From positions 1 through 64,000 of the forward strand of contig ONPM01000002.1 of the NCBI GenBank assembly GCA_900319715.1: DNA of 64,000 nt, given 5' to 3'. Of the stretch, positions 43,481-52,245 are shown in pieces (the stretch's first letter is position 1; each line of letters opens with the position of its first letter). The notes beneath the pieces are model-generated. The model had not been told where the DNA came from. It searched no databases and saw nothing but the letters and a program-made list of their open reading frames with translations. Made by a program: the position numbers and the translations under genes. This DNA is from an uncultured Prevotella sp. Its GTDB lineage: Bacteria > Bacteroidota > Bacteroidia > Bacteroidales > Bacteroidaceae.

Positions 43481-46330
43481 TCAAATTTCCTCTAACTTCT
43501 CCTTAAGAAATCTTCCCGTCAGACTGTCCTTGCATTGCGCCACCACCTCGGGTGTGCCGGCCACCATGAGACCGCCTCCGCGGTCGCCGCCATCAGGACC
43601 GAGGTCGATGACGTGGTCTGCACATTTGATAATCTCCATATTGTGCTCGATGATCAGGATGCTGTGTCCTCGTTCGATGAGCGCATTAAAGGCCTGTAGC
43701 AGCCGTTGGATATCGTGGAAGTGAAGACCGGTGGTAGGCTCGTCGAAGATGAACAGGGTGGGTTCCTGCTTCTCCTGTCCGATGAAGTAGGCGAGTTTCA
43801 CGCGTTGGTTCTCACCGCCGGAGAGGGTGGAGGAATTCTGTCCCAGTTTGATATAGCCGAGTCCGACGTTCTCAAGGGTCTTCAGACGGTTGACGATGGT
43901 CTTGTCGCCGTGTTCGGTAAAGAAGGCGACGGCTTCGGTGATCGTCATGTTGAGGATGTCGTCGATGTTCTTCCCGTGGTAGGTTACGTCGAGGATGTCC
44001 TTCTTGAAACGTTGGCCGTGACAGGCCTCACACTCCAGCACGAGGTCGGCCATGAATTGCATCTCCACCGTGATCACGCCGGCACCCTTACACTCTTCGC
44101 AGCGACCGCCTTCGGTGTTGAAGGAGAAGTACGGGGGTGTGAAGCCCATCTGTTGCGAGAGAGGCTGGTCGGCGTAGAGGTCTCGGATGGCGTCGTAGGC
44201 CTTGACATAGGTGGCTGGATTAGAACGGGTAGACTTCCCGATGGGGTTCTGGTCTACGAATTCTACATGCTTGATGGCGTCTATGTCGCCGCCGAGGCCG
44301 AGGTATTCGCCGGGCAGGTCGTACACTTCGCCGAGATGACGCTTCAGGGCAGGGTAGAGGATGCCCTTGATGAGACTGGATTTCCCGGAACCCGACACAC
44401 CTGTGACGACGGTCATCACGTTCAGCGGAATCTGCACGTCGATGCCGCGCAGGTTGTTCATGCGGGCGCCCTTGATGTCGATATGACGGTTCCAGGGGCG
44501 GCGGCTCCGGGGCACGGGAATCTCCTCCTCGTGCAGCAGATACTTCACCGTATGACTTCTTGGCCACTGCTGCGCCGCTGCTTTGGGAACGTCCTTCCCA
44601 TGCCCGCCTAAAATATCACTTGCCTGTCCCTCGAAGACGATTTCACCACCCAGACGACCTGCATCGGGACCGACATCGATCAGGTAGTCGGCAGCACGCA
44701 TGATCTCTTCATCATGCTCGACCACGACCACCGTGTTGCCCAGCGACTGGAGTTCTTTCAGCACATGGATCAGTCGTTCTGTGTCGCGGCTGTGGAGTCC
44801 GATGCTCGGCTCGTCGAGGATATAGAGCGAACCGACCAGCGAACTGCCCAACGACGTACAGAGGTTGATGCGCTGGCTCTCGCCACCCGACAGGGAGTTG
44901 GAGAGTCGGTTGAGGGTCAGATAGCCCAGTCCGACATCCAAAAGGAACTGCAGTCGGCTGGTAATCTCCACCAGCAGGCGCTTACCGACCTCCTGGTCGT
45001 GTGGGTCGAGCGTCAACAGGTCGAACCATTCTTTCAGCCTCACCACGGGCATCTGCACAAGGTCTGTAATGCTTCGCCCGCCGATCTTCACGTATTCGGC
45101 CTCGGGCTTGAGGCGGGTTCCGTGACAGACGGGACAGTTGGTCTTACCCCTGTAGCGGCTCAGCATCACGCGGTATTGTATCTTGTATTGGTTCTCCTTG
45201 ACCATTTCGAAGAAGGTGTCGATGCAGGGGCGCTCCTTTTTCTTGCCGTCTGAGGGGAGTCCGTGCCACAGCCAGTCTTTCTGCTGCTGGCTCAGGTTCA
45301 TATAGGGCTCGAAGATGGGGAAATCGTCTTTCACGGCATGGCGGCAGAACCATTCCTTCCACTCCTTCATCTTCTCGCCGTGCCAGCAGATGACGCAACC
45401 GTCGTAGACCGACAGTGTCGTGTTGGGGATGACCAGTTTTTCGTCGATGCCGATGATGCGTCCGAAGCCTTGGCATTCGGGACAGGCGCCTACGGGCGAG
45501 TTGAAGGAGAACATGTTGTCGTTGGGCTCTTCGAAGGTCATACCGTCGGCCTCGTACTTCATCGAGAAGTCGTAGCAGATGTTCGACGGCGGAAAGAGTA
45601 GCCGGCAGGTGCCGTTGCCCTCATAGAAGGCGGTCTCGGCGGAGTCCACCAGTCGGGCGATGGCGTCTTTTGAGGTGTCCACCGACAGACGGTCGATTAC
45701 CAGGTAGGTGGCATCTTCCGAATACTCTGATTTTTCAGAATGCCCGGGGTACTCTGATAAATAATCATCGATTCTTGCGAAATCGCCCTTCACGTAGATT
45801 CTCGCATAGCCCTGCAGGATATACGCCTTCAGTTGCTGCTCCATCGTCCTGCCCTCGGGCAGATGTATGGGCGCCATCACCACGAAGCGTGTCCCGGGCG
45901 AGTATTCCAATACCTTCTGCACGATGTCTTCTGTGGTATGTTTCTTTACCTCTTCGCCGCTGACGGGACTGTACGTGCGCCCTATGCGCGCGTAAAGCAA
46001 TCGGAGATATTCATATATCTCCGTCGAGGTGCCTACCGTACTGCGTGGGTTGCGGGAGATCACCTTCTGCTCGATGGCGATGGCGGGCGGTATGCCTTTG
46101 ATGAAGTCGCACTCGGGCTTATTCATGCGCCCGAGGAACTGACGGGCATAACTTGACAGGCTCTCTACATAACGCCGTTGGCCTTCGGCGTAGAGGGTGT
46201 CGAAGGCCAACGATGATTTGCCGGAGCCACTGACTCCGGCAATCACGATAAACTGGTTTCGGGGAATCTTCACGTCAACGCTCTTCAGATTGTTGACCCT
46301 CGCCCCTTTGATTTCAATGCAATCGCTCAT
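43481..46330 (-). CDS. uvrA: Excinuclease ABC subunit A
   Basis: A 949-residue damage-sensing ATPase of nucleotide excision repair; UvrA dimers load UvrB on lesions. First ABC: GVSGSGKSSLAFDTLYAEGQ and LSGGESQRINLCTSLGSSL. Second ABC: GVSGSGKSSLIKGIL and LSGGENQRVKLAYFIG. The second zinc module (CEECKGAG, then CEACHGQRF) is intact. The first is partial: CPECQGFG is present but the earlier CxxC pair is replaced by CYDFSM, probably a lineage trait. A Ser/Glu/Tyr-rich insert (SEYPGHSEKSEYSED, DNA 45718-45768) sits in the signature domain I loop. It heads the uvrA-DUF5686-addAB cluster. Confidence 0.95.
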   Translation of the reverse strand: MSDCIEIKGARVNNLKSVDVKIPRNQFIVIAGVSGSGKSSLAFDTLYAEGQRRYVESLSSYARQFLGRMNKPECDFIKGIPPAIAIEQKVISRNPRSTVGTSTEIYEYLRLLYARIGRTYSPVSGEEVKKHTTEDIVQKVLEYSPGTRFVVMAPIHLPEGRTMEQQLKAYILQGYARIYVKGDFARIDDYLSEYPGHSEKSEYSEDATYLVIDRLSVDTSKDAIARLVDSAETAFYEGNGTCRLLFPPSNICYDFSMKYEADGMTFEEPNDNMFSFNSPVGACPECQGFGRIIGIDEKLVIPNTTLSVYDGCVICWHGEKMKEWKEWFCRHAVKDDFPIFEPYMNLSQQQKDWLWHGLPSDGKKKERPCIDTFFEMVKENQYKIQYRVMLSRYRGKTNCPVCHGTRLKPEAEYVKIGGRSITDLVQMPVVRLKEWFDLLTLDPHDQEVGKRLLVEITSRLQFLLDVGLGYLTLNRLSNSLSGGESQRINLCTSLGSSLVGSLYILDEPSIGLHSRDTERLIHVLKELQSLGNTVVVVEHDEEIMRAADYLIDVGPDAGRLGGEIVFEGQASDILGGHGKDVPKAAAQQWPRSHTVKYLLHEEEIPVPRSRRPWNRHIDIKGARMNNLRGIDVQIPLNVMTVVTGVSGSGKSSLIKGILYPALKRHLGEVYDLPGEYLGLGGDIDAIKHVEFVDQNPIGKSTRSNPATYVKAYDAIRDLYADQPLSQQMGFTPPYFSFNTEGGRCEECKGAGVITVEMQFMADLVLECEACHGQRFKKDILDVTYHGKNIDDILNMTITEAVAFFTEHGDKTIVNRLKTLENVGLGYIKLGQNSSTLSGGENQRVKLAYFIGQEKQEPTLFIFDEPTTGLHFHDIQRLLQAFNALIERGHSILIIEHNMEIIKCADHVIDLGPDGGDRGGGLMVAGTPEVVAQCKDSLTGRFLKEKLEEI

Positions 46331-46344
46331 TTCATTTTGTTTAC

Positions 46345-46462
46345 AGTTTGCAGTTTACAGTCTACAGTTGAATACCCTGCAAGCCATTCTGCCTGTCGGA
46401 AGAAACAGCCCTTAGTAGTAATCATCTGTACTCTGTCAACTGTCAACTATAAACCATAAACT
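46345..46462. repeat. Imperfect inverted repeat between uvrA and uxaB
   Basis: A 27-bp arm (46345-46371, AGTTTGCAGTTTACAGTCTA...) is roughly 80% complementary to 46436-46462. It spans the gap and reaches the uxaB stop. Could be the uxaB terminator or a degenerate palindromic element. Confidence 0.5.
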
Positions 46463-47900
46463 AAATAATACTCTTCACGGCCTCGAGCATGCCGACGCTC
46501 TGGATGAGGTCGAGGAACTGCTTCAGCATGGCGTTCAGACCGGGGATCTTGTTCAGGTTCTCCTGCCAGATGAACTCGGCACCGAGCACGCCGTCGGTCA
46601 CCTTCTGGGTGTCGCCGGTAGCCCACAACTGCTTCAGCAGGTCCATGATTTTCTGGTCGTCGTTGGGCACGATCTCCGTACCGTCTTCGCGCTTGCCGCC
46701 CTTGTAGTAGGTGATGATGGCTGCCAGTCCGAATACCAGTCCCTTAGGCAGTTCGCCTTTGCGCTCGAGATAGGTCTTCACGCCGGGCAGGTCGCGTGCC
46801 TGGAACTTCGGGAACGAGTTGAGCATGATGCTCGTCACCTGATGGTCTACGTAGGGGTTGTCAAAGCGCTCGAGCACGTCGCCGGCAAACTTCTCCAGTT
46901 CGTCCATCGGCAGGTCGAGGGTCTGCATAAGTTCGTCGAACTGTACCTTGTGGATGTACTTCGAGATGATCTCGTGGTTGCAGGCGTCGCGCACGATGTT
47001 CACACCACTGAGGAAGGCCACGGGCGAGAGTACGGTGTGCGGGCCGTTGAGCAGTGTCACCTTACGCTTGTGGTAGGGTTCCTCTGAGGGTACGAACAGC
47101 ACGTGCAGACCGGCCTTGTCGGCGGGGAACTCCTTAGCCACTTCCTTCGGGGCCTCGATCACCCAGAGGTGGAATGTCTCGGCCTGTACGACGAGGTTGT
47201 CGCGATACGAGATTTTCTCCTGGATTTCGGCAATCTCTTTGCGGGGGAAGCCCGGTACGATGCGGTCCACGAGGGTGGCATACACGCCGCAGGCCTCTTC
47301 GAACCACTTCTTGAAGTCGGCGCCGAGGTTCCACAAATCAATATACTTATAGATGCAATCCTTCAGCACGTGGCCGTTGAGGAAGATCAGTTCGCAGGGG
47401 AAGATGATGAGGCCCTTCGTCTTGTCGCCGTTGAAGGTCTGATAACGACGATAAAGCAGTTGCACGAGTTTGCCGGGATAACTGCTTGCGGGTGCGTCCT
47501 CGAGTTTGCAGGTGGGGTCGAAGGCGATGCCGGCCTCGGTGGTGTTCGAGATGACGAAGCGGATCTCGGGCTGGTCGGCCAGCGCCATGAAGGCGGCGTT
47601 CTGCGTGTAGGGGTTCAGGGCGCGGCTGATCACGTCGATGCGCTCCAGCGTGTTCACGGGCTTGCCGTTCTCGCGGCCCTGCAGGTTCACGTGGTACAGG
47701 CAGTCCTGGGCGTTGAGCCAGTCTACCATACCTTTCTCGATAGGCTGGACGACGACGACCGAGCCGTTGAAGTCGGTCTTCTGGTCCATGTTCCAGATAA
47801 TCCAATCTACGAATGCACGGAGGAAGTTACCCTCACCGAACTGAATCACCTTTTCAGGCATGACGCTCTTGGGAGCGAATTGTTTGTTTAGTGGTTTCAT
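46461..47900 (-). CDS. uxaB: Tagaturonate reductase (altronate oxidoreductase)
   Basis: A 479-residue NAD-dependent enzyme that interconverts tagaturonate and altronate in galacturonate breakdown. VIQFGEGNFLRAFVDWI is the N-terminal cofactor-binding motif of the mannitol-dehydrogenase-like family, and KVTLLNGPHTVLSPVAFLSG contains the catalytic Lys region. The length and C-terminus are typical of UxaB. The other steps of the pathway (uxaC, uxaA, kdgK) are not in this window, so it is an isolated gene. It fits pectin use by a plant-fibre degrader. Confidence 0.93.
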   Translation of the reverse strand: MKPLNKQFAPKSVMPEKVIQFGEGNFLRAFVDWIIWNMDQKTDFNGSVVVVQPIEKGMVDWLNAQDCLYHVNLQGRENGKPVNTLERIDVISRALNPYTQNAAFMALADQPEIRFVISNTTEAGIAFDPTCKLEDAPASSYPGKLVQLLYRRYQTFNGDKTKGLIIFPCELIFLNGHVLKDCIYKYIDLWNLGADFKKWFEEACGVYATLVDRIVPGFPRKEIAEIQEKISYRDNLVVQAETFHLWVIEAPKEVAKEFPADKAGLHVLFVPSEEPYHKRKVTLLNGPHTVLSPVAFLSGVNIVRDACNHEIISKYIHKVQFDELMQTLDLPMDELEKFAGDVLERFDNPYVDHQVTSIMLNSFPKFQARDLPGVKTYLERKGELPKGLVFGLAAIITYYKGGKREDGTEIVPNDDQKIMDLLKQLWATGDTQKVTDGVLGAEFIWQENLNKIPGLNAMLKQFLDLIQSVGMLEAVKSII

Positions 47901-47947
47901 TTTTAATTCCTTTGTTTATTTGTTAGTCCTTTATTCGAATGTGAGTG

Positions 47948-47979
47948 CAAAGATAGTGATTTTTTCTGAAACCACCAAA
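47948..47979 (-). promoter_or_regulatory. Promoter of uxaB
   Basis: TATCTTTG at 47955-47948 with TTTGG 24 nt upstream; TTTGGTGGTTTC is shared with the porin promoter. Confidence 0.7.
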
Positions 47980-47998
47980 AAAGGAGTGTTGTAGTGTG

Positions 47999-48907
47999 TT
48001 AAATCTTCCGTAAAGGTTTGCAGGCTTCCGTCAGGTAGTATCCCATACGGTAGATGTTGAACACCTTCAGACAGGGTCGCTCGCTGCACAGGTTCCGCCG
48101 CTCGAGTGCTCCGAACAGGCGGTGCCACAGCCTGATCATCCCTCTGACCACCCCGATGTGGATGCCTGTGTCGAAGGTCAGTATGCGGGAGTAGCCGCGC
48201 AGTTCGTTCCTGAACGTGTAGAGCGTCTGCAGGCTTCGCTCGATTTTCTTCACGTAGTCGGGGTTCGACTCGAATTCGGTCATCATCACGGGGTTGTCAA
48301 TGTGGGTAATGCTGACACCCTGCTGCTTCAGCGTCTTCCCGAAGAGCACGTCCTCATAGCCGCTCCGTTTGAACCGCTCGTCGAAGGGACAGGCCTCGAA
48401 CACCTCGCGCTCGATCATGAAGTTGGTCGATCGGAACTCGTGATACCTGTCTGCCTGCCGCTTCTCCGCGCTGTGTTCCGGCTCGGCGTCCTTCTCGTAC
48501 AGGTAGCGCAGGTTGTGGCGCAGACGGTCGTCATCGGCGATGCAGATGCCGCCGTTGACCACTCCCTCGTGCTCGTCCTTCACATACCGCTCGAGGAAGC
48601 GGTCGTCGGGGATGTCGATGTCGCAGTCCATGAACAGCAGCCAGTGGTAGCGGCTGCGGGCGCCGAGGTAGTTGCGGGTGGCGGCGCTGCCCGAGTTCTG
48701 CTCTTTCACGATATAGCGGCAGTGGGGCAGATCGTTGATGGCACGGTTTATCTGGATGGCGTCATGGTCGGGCGAGGCATCGTCGGCCACAAGGATCTCG
48801 TACGTGATGTCGAGCGCCGCAGCCTGCTGCTGCAGCACCGACACCAGTCCCACGCATACATTATTATAATTGGGTAGCAGTATAGACAGTTCTCTCTTCG
48901 TCTTCAT
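47999..48907 (-). CDS. Glycosyltransferase family 2
   Basis: A 302-residue GT-A enzyme. LSILLPNYNN, VADDASPD, NSGSAATRNYLG and LLFMDCDIDI give the donor-binding and DxD-like motifs; GYEDVLFGKTLKQ fits the ED base motif. C-terminal region without a membrane helix. The product is unknown. It is 10 bp downstream of the PAP2 phosphatase gene on the same strand, so both may act on lipid-linked or envelope sugars. Confidence 0.87.
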   Translation of the reverse strand: MKTKRELSILLPNYNNVCVGLVSVLQQQAAALDITYEILVADDASPDHDAIQINRAINDLPHCRYIVKEQNSGSAATRNYLGARSRYHWLLFMDCDIDIPDDRFLERYVKDEHEGVVNGGICIADDDRLRHNLRYLYEKDAEPEHSAEKRQADRYHEFRSTNFMIEREVFEACPFDERFKRSGYEDVLFGKTLKQQGVSITHIDNPVMMTEFESNPDYVKKIERSLQTLYTFRNELRGYSRILTFDTGIHIGVVRGMIRLWHRLFGALERRNLCSERPCLKVFNIYRMGYYLTEACKPLRKI

Positions 48908-48917
48908 GCATGTCTCA

Positions 48918-49790
48918 TCATCTGACCACCAGTTTCTGGCCGCTCTGGATGTAGACGCCCTGACGGGGCGAACTGACCTTGCGCCCGGAGAGGTCGTAGA
49001 TGTCGGCGTCTGTGGCCTGGCGCTCAGCCTTGATTCCTCTCACCGTAGCGGGTTCTGGTGCGAGCCGCTTGTACTCCTCGCGCGCCTTCTTCATCTGCTC
49101 CAGGAAGCGCTCGCTGGTGTGCAGTTTGGCATAAGCCACTCCCGCTGCCATCCGGGCGGCGTCGGTGTCGCTCTGCCAGTGGGCGCCCATCACCACGCGG
49201 TTCTCGCCGTAGCGGTAGCCGCGGGCCAGTATCTCGTTGGCACGGTCGGGGTTGATCTCCATCATCAGCAGTGCCGAACTCCAGCCCAGGAGCGTGTGGC
49301 CCGAGGGGAATGACTTGTGCGGGTTGAGTTCTGGTTCGAGTTCGGGTGCCAGCGTGTGCTCGTTGAAACGGACGAACGGCCGCGTGCGACCGTAGGTGGT
49401 CTTGGGATTCTTGCAGATGCTGTCGCAGGTGGCGGTGCCTTCGAGCAGCACCTTGTAGATCTCGGGTGTCTGCTCCTGACTGATCTTCATGCCGAAGGCC
49501 TCTTCAAACTCCTCGATGATCGTTGCCAGGCCATAGACGGCGTCGCGCTTGGCCTGCTCGGCACGCTCGGGGTCCATGCGCATCTCCTTGCCCCAGAAAT
49601 AGCGGCTCACGTCGTTGGCAAAGGCCACCGAAGTACTGTCTGGCGGACCGGGCATGAAGAGTCTCATGTCGGGCATCTCGTCGGCGGTGAAATAGGCGTC
49701 GACGGTCCTTTCTTCCTGTGCGTTCACGCTCGCTGCTGCCATCATGATGGCTGCAATCATTACAAATAGTTTCTTTTCCATTGCGTTCAT
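48918..49790 (-). CDS. Exported PAP2 (class A acid) phosphatase with C-terminal sorting-like tail
   Basis: A 290-residue periplasmic phosphatase. Signal peptide up to about residue 24 (AASVNA/Q). The three motifs of the vanadium-haloperoxidase-like fold are present: K-x6-RP in KTTYGRTRP, SFPSGHT, and R-x5-H-x3-D in NRVVMGAHWQSD (Asn replaces the usual Ser before Arg). It most resembles class A non-specific acid phosphatases. The tail IYDLSGRKV...QGVYIQSGQKLVVR is like that of the xylanase. Met at 49781 is an alternative start; the ATG at 49826 lies next to the promoter and is unlikely. Confidence 0.88.
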   Translation of the reverse strand: MNAMEKKLFVMIAAIMMAAASVNAQEERTVDAYFTADEMPDMRLFMPGPPDSTSVAFANDVSRYFWGKEMRMDPERAEQAKRDAVYGLATIIEEFEEAFGMKISQEQTPEIYKVLLEGTATCDSICKNPKTTYGRTRPFVRFNEHTLAPELEPELNPHKSFPSGHTLLGWSSALLMMEINPDRANEILARGYRYGENRVVMGAHWQSDTDAARMAAGVAYAKLHTSERFLEQMKKAREEYKRLAPEPATVRGIKAERQATDADIYDLSGRKVSSPRQGVYIQSGQKLVVR

Positions 49791-49823
49791 TATTTGTTTG
49801 TCTTGTGTCTCTTTTTTAGACTG

Positions 49824-49855
49824 CAAAGATACGACAAAAAAACGAAATCACCAAA
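49824..49855 (-). promoter_or_regulatory. Promoter of PAP2 phosphatase gene
   Basis: TATCTTTG at 49831-49824 with TTTGG 24 nt upstream (minus strand). Confidence 0.7.
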
Positions 49856-49906
49856 TATTTATTTGATAATTTGGCTCTGCTTTCATTTTTCAATCAGACA
49901 AACTCG

Positions 49907-50012
49907 TTCCGATGCCTTCCATGCCCCGAAGCAATGCCTTGAATGCCTTGTGCTAATGCCTTCCGCTATGAAGAGGGAAGCATCTGCATGAGGCATGGAA
50001 GGCATTTCCTCC
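49907..50012. repeat. Intergenic ATGCCTT-rich element, copy B, with 14-bp inverted ends
   Basis: ATGCCTT occurs four times at short intervals. The ends are a perfect 14-bp inverted repeat, ATGCCTTCCATGCC (49912-49925) and GGCATGGAAGGCAT (49992-50005). It is related to 23721-23800. No ORF. Confidence 0.6.
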
Positions 50013-50054
50013 AGCCTTGCTCATCATTGTCTTGGCAATCTGGCAGTCATGATA

Positions 50055-50209
50055 GTCATTAGTCATTAAGCACTTTGCATATCTCTACTGATACTCTTCT
50101 AAATCTCTTCTTAGATTCTTCTTATTTTTTATATTATTATATATATTATAATATATATAATAATATAATCTAAAGTCCTCTTTTCTCTTACCCCTTAATG
50201 ACTAATGAC
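50055..50209. repeat. Nested palindrome: 16-bp inverted ends around a 40-bp AT palindrome
   Basis: The outer arms GTCATTAGTCATTAAG (50055-50070) and CTTAATGACTAATGAC (50194-50209) are perfectly complementary. Inside, 50129-50168 is a perfect 40-bp palindrome of A and T only. Between them CTTAGATT (50110-50117) and AATCTAAAG (50167-50175) nearly match. TAATGAC is also repeated directly at the right side. Together with the element at 49907 this fills the 480-bp gap between divergent genes, apart from their promoters. Confidence 0.75.
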
Positions 50210-50268
50210 TAATGACTTTAATGACTGACAAAATGAGTGGGTCCTATAAAAAGAAAATAGCGCAAATG

Positions 50269-50300
50269 TTTGGCGGTTTGGGAAAAAAATCGTACCTTTG
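50269..50300 (+). promoter_or_regulatory. Promoter of PCMD operon
   Basis: TTTGG at 50269 and TACCTTTG at 50293-50300, 24 nt apart; only 6 nt to the ATG at 50307. Confidence 0.7.
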
Positions 50301-50306
50301 CACCAT

Positions 50307-51443
50307 ATGAAATATTTATACCATTTGACCATGCTCTTATCGGCGATGCTCCTCACGGCGTGCATCAAGGATGAGCCGAAGAACATGGAATGCGACGTTC
50401 TCGAAGCCTGGGTCGAGGGTGATGACCTCGCCCCGTATTTCAGCCAGAAGACGGATATGCGCATCAGCGATGTGTCGTCGAGCACACAACGGCTGACGTT
50501 CACCGTGTGGCAGCGAGCCGGTCTGCCCGCTATGCCCGTGAAATTTGCACTCACGCCCGGTGCCACCATCACGCCTGCCAACGGCAGTGTACAGGACTTC
50601 AGCAAGGGTCCCGTAGAATATACCGTGACATCGGAGGACGGCCAGTGGCACCGCACCTACACCGTGGAGTTCCGCGAGACCATGCTGCCAACCAACAGAT
50701 ACGACTTCGAGCAGTTCGAACTGAGTGCCAACGGTAAATATTATGTATGGTATTATCAGCCCGACGGCGGAGGGAAAGAGTACATCTGGGCATCGGGCAA
50801 TGACGGTTTTATGATAGCCAGTCCGAATGCGGCTGCCGTAGACTATCCCACCGTGCCGGATGCGGATGGCGTTGACGGCTATTGCATCAAACTGACAACC
50901 CGCTCGACAGGCTCGTGGGGCAGGATGTTCAAGAAGCCCATCGCTGCCGGCAACTTCTTCTTAGGCGCCTTCGACACCCAGTATGCGCTGACGAATACGC
51001 TCAAGACCACCCAGATGGGCATCGCCTACACCAAGCAGCCGGTGAAGGTGACGGGCTACTACAAGTACAGTCCAGGTGAAACGTTCACCGACAAGGATTT
51101 CAATGAGGTGAAAGACCGCACCGACGAGCCCAGCATCTACTCCGTGCTCTACGTGAACCACGACGCACAGGGCAATGAGATCATGCTCCATGGCGACGAT
51201 GTGCTCTCGAGTCCCTATATCGTGAGCAAGGCCCAGGTGGCCTCAGTGCCTCCCGCCAGCGAGTGGACACCGTTTGAGATGACCTTCGAGGGCACCACCC
51301 CCATCGATGCCGACCTGCTGGCCAAGCGCGGCTACAATCTGGCACTGGTCTTCTCGTCGAGCAAGACGGGCGACACCTTCGAGGGTGCCGTAGGCAGCAC
51401 ACTATATATAGATAAGGTGGAGATTACTTTTATCGGGGAATGA
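50307..51443 (+). CDS. PCMD-domain surface lipoprotein
   Basis: A 378-residue lipoprotein read from MKYLYHLTMLL; lipobox LLTAC at about residue 19. N-terminal Ig-like part (about 25-115), then a jelly-roll (about 130-378) of the putative carbohydrate metabolism (PCMD) type, with YDFEQFELSANGKYY and a terminal LYIDKVEITF. Likely sits on the outer membrane and may bind a glycan; enzymatic activity is not shown. First gene of a three-gene unit, overlapping the barrel gene by 4 bp. The ATG at 50298 falls in the -7 box. Confidence 0.8.
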   Translation: MKYLYHLTMLLSAMLLTACIKDEPKNMECDVLEAWVEGDDLAPYFSQKTDMRISDVSSSTQRLTFTVWQRAGLPAMPVKFALTPGATITPANGSVQDFSKGPVEYTVTSEDGQWHRTYTVEFRETMLPTNRYDFEQFELSANGKYYVWYYQPDGGGKEYIWASGNDGFMIASPNAAAVDYPTVPDADGVDGYCIKLTTRSTGSWGRMFKKPIAAGNFFLGAFDTQYALTNTLKTTQMGIAYTKQPVKVTGYYKYSPGETFTDKDFNEVKDRTDEPSIYSVLYVNHDAQGNEIMLHGDDVLSSPYIVSKAQVASVPPASEWTPFEMTFEGTTPIDADLLAKRGYNLALVFSSSKTGDTFEGAVGSTLYIDKVEITFIGE

Positions 51444-52204
51444 GGAAACTGAAATACGTATTACTGGCGCTGTTCGGGCTAGCACTGCTTGCAGCACGGA
51501 ACGCCCAGGCGCAGACGGGCTTAGAGAAACTGCAGGTGAAAGCACGCGTTGGCTACAGCATCGGCGGGACGGCTCCCATCGGCATGCCCGCCACCATCCG
51601 CAGAATTGAGTCATTCAGACTGACGCCAAACTTTATGGCGGGCGCCGACGTCATGTTTCCGTTGTCGGAGAAGTTCGGCTTGCAGACAGCCCTGCACTAT
51701 GAGATCAAAGACATGGACAGCGAGGTGACCACCAAAGGCTACCACATGAAAGTGAAGATGGACGAGGACGAACTGGAAGGACTCTACACCGGCCGTGTGT
51801 GGCAAAAGGTCCGCCAGCGCATGCTCACCATCCCCCTGCAGATGACCTATGAAATCAGTCAGAAAGTGCAACTGAAGGCCGGTCCCTACCTGTCGCTGCT
51901 GCTCTGCAAGGACTTCTACGGCATAGCCTCAGACGGTTACCTGCGCAAGGACGATCCGACGGGCGTCAAGGTGGTGATGGGCAGTCAGGAAGGCGAATGG
52001 GCCACCTACGACTTCGGCGACGACATGCGAACCTGTCAGGTGGGTGTGTCGGTAGGCATCGACTGGGCTTTCTGCCGCCAGTGGGGCTTGTCGGCCGACC
52101 TCTCATGGGGCCTCACAGGTATCCATCACGGCGACTTCAAGACGGTGGAACAGACACTCTATCCCATCTACGGAACGATAGGCCTGTTCTACAGAATCAA
52201 ATGA
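51440..52204 (+). CDS. Outer-membrane beta-barrel protein (PorT-like)
   Basis: A 254-residue exported barrel. Signal peptide to about residue 24 (AQAQ). GVSVGIDWAFCRQWGLSADLSWGL (split: GVSVGIDWAFCRQWG, then LSADLSW) and the alternating pattern resemble the PorT/outer-membrane-barrel family of Bacteroidetes, with Y/F/K near the end. Overlaps the lipoprotein before it by 4 bp. It probably forms a membrane partner for the two PCMD proteins. Confidence 0.8.
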   Translation: MRKLKYVLLALFGLALLAARNAQAQTGLEKLQVKARVGYSIGGTAPIGMPATIRRIESFRLTPNFMAGADVMFPLSEKFGLQTALHYEIKDMDSEVTTKGYHMKVKMDEDELEGLYTGRVWQKVRQRMLTIPLQMTYEISQKVQLKAGPYLSLLLCKDFYGIASDGYLRKDDPTGVKVVMGSQEGEWATYDFGDDMRTCQVGVSVGIDWAFCRQWGLSADLSWGLTGIHHGDFKTVEQTLYPIYGTIGLFYRIK

Positions 52205-52245
52205 ACATATTCAAATTATCAACACAATATTTAAAACAACAACGT

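Noticed and set aside
43706..44611. 301-codon plus-strand ORF
   Set aside because: Antisense to uvrA, which has complete ABC motifs here.
51997..52245. N-terminal extension of the secreted PCMD protein
   Set aside because: It overlaps the barrel gene in another frame and is Arg/Gly/His-rich; the signal peptide starts at 52246.
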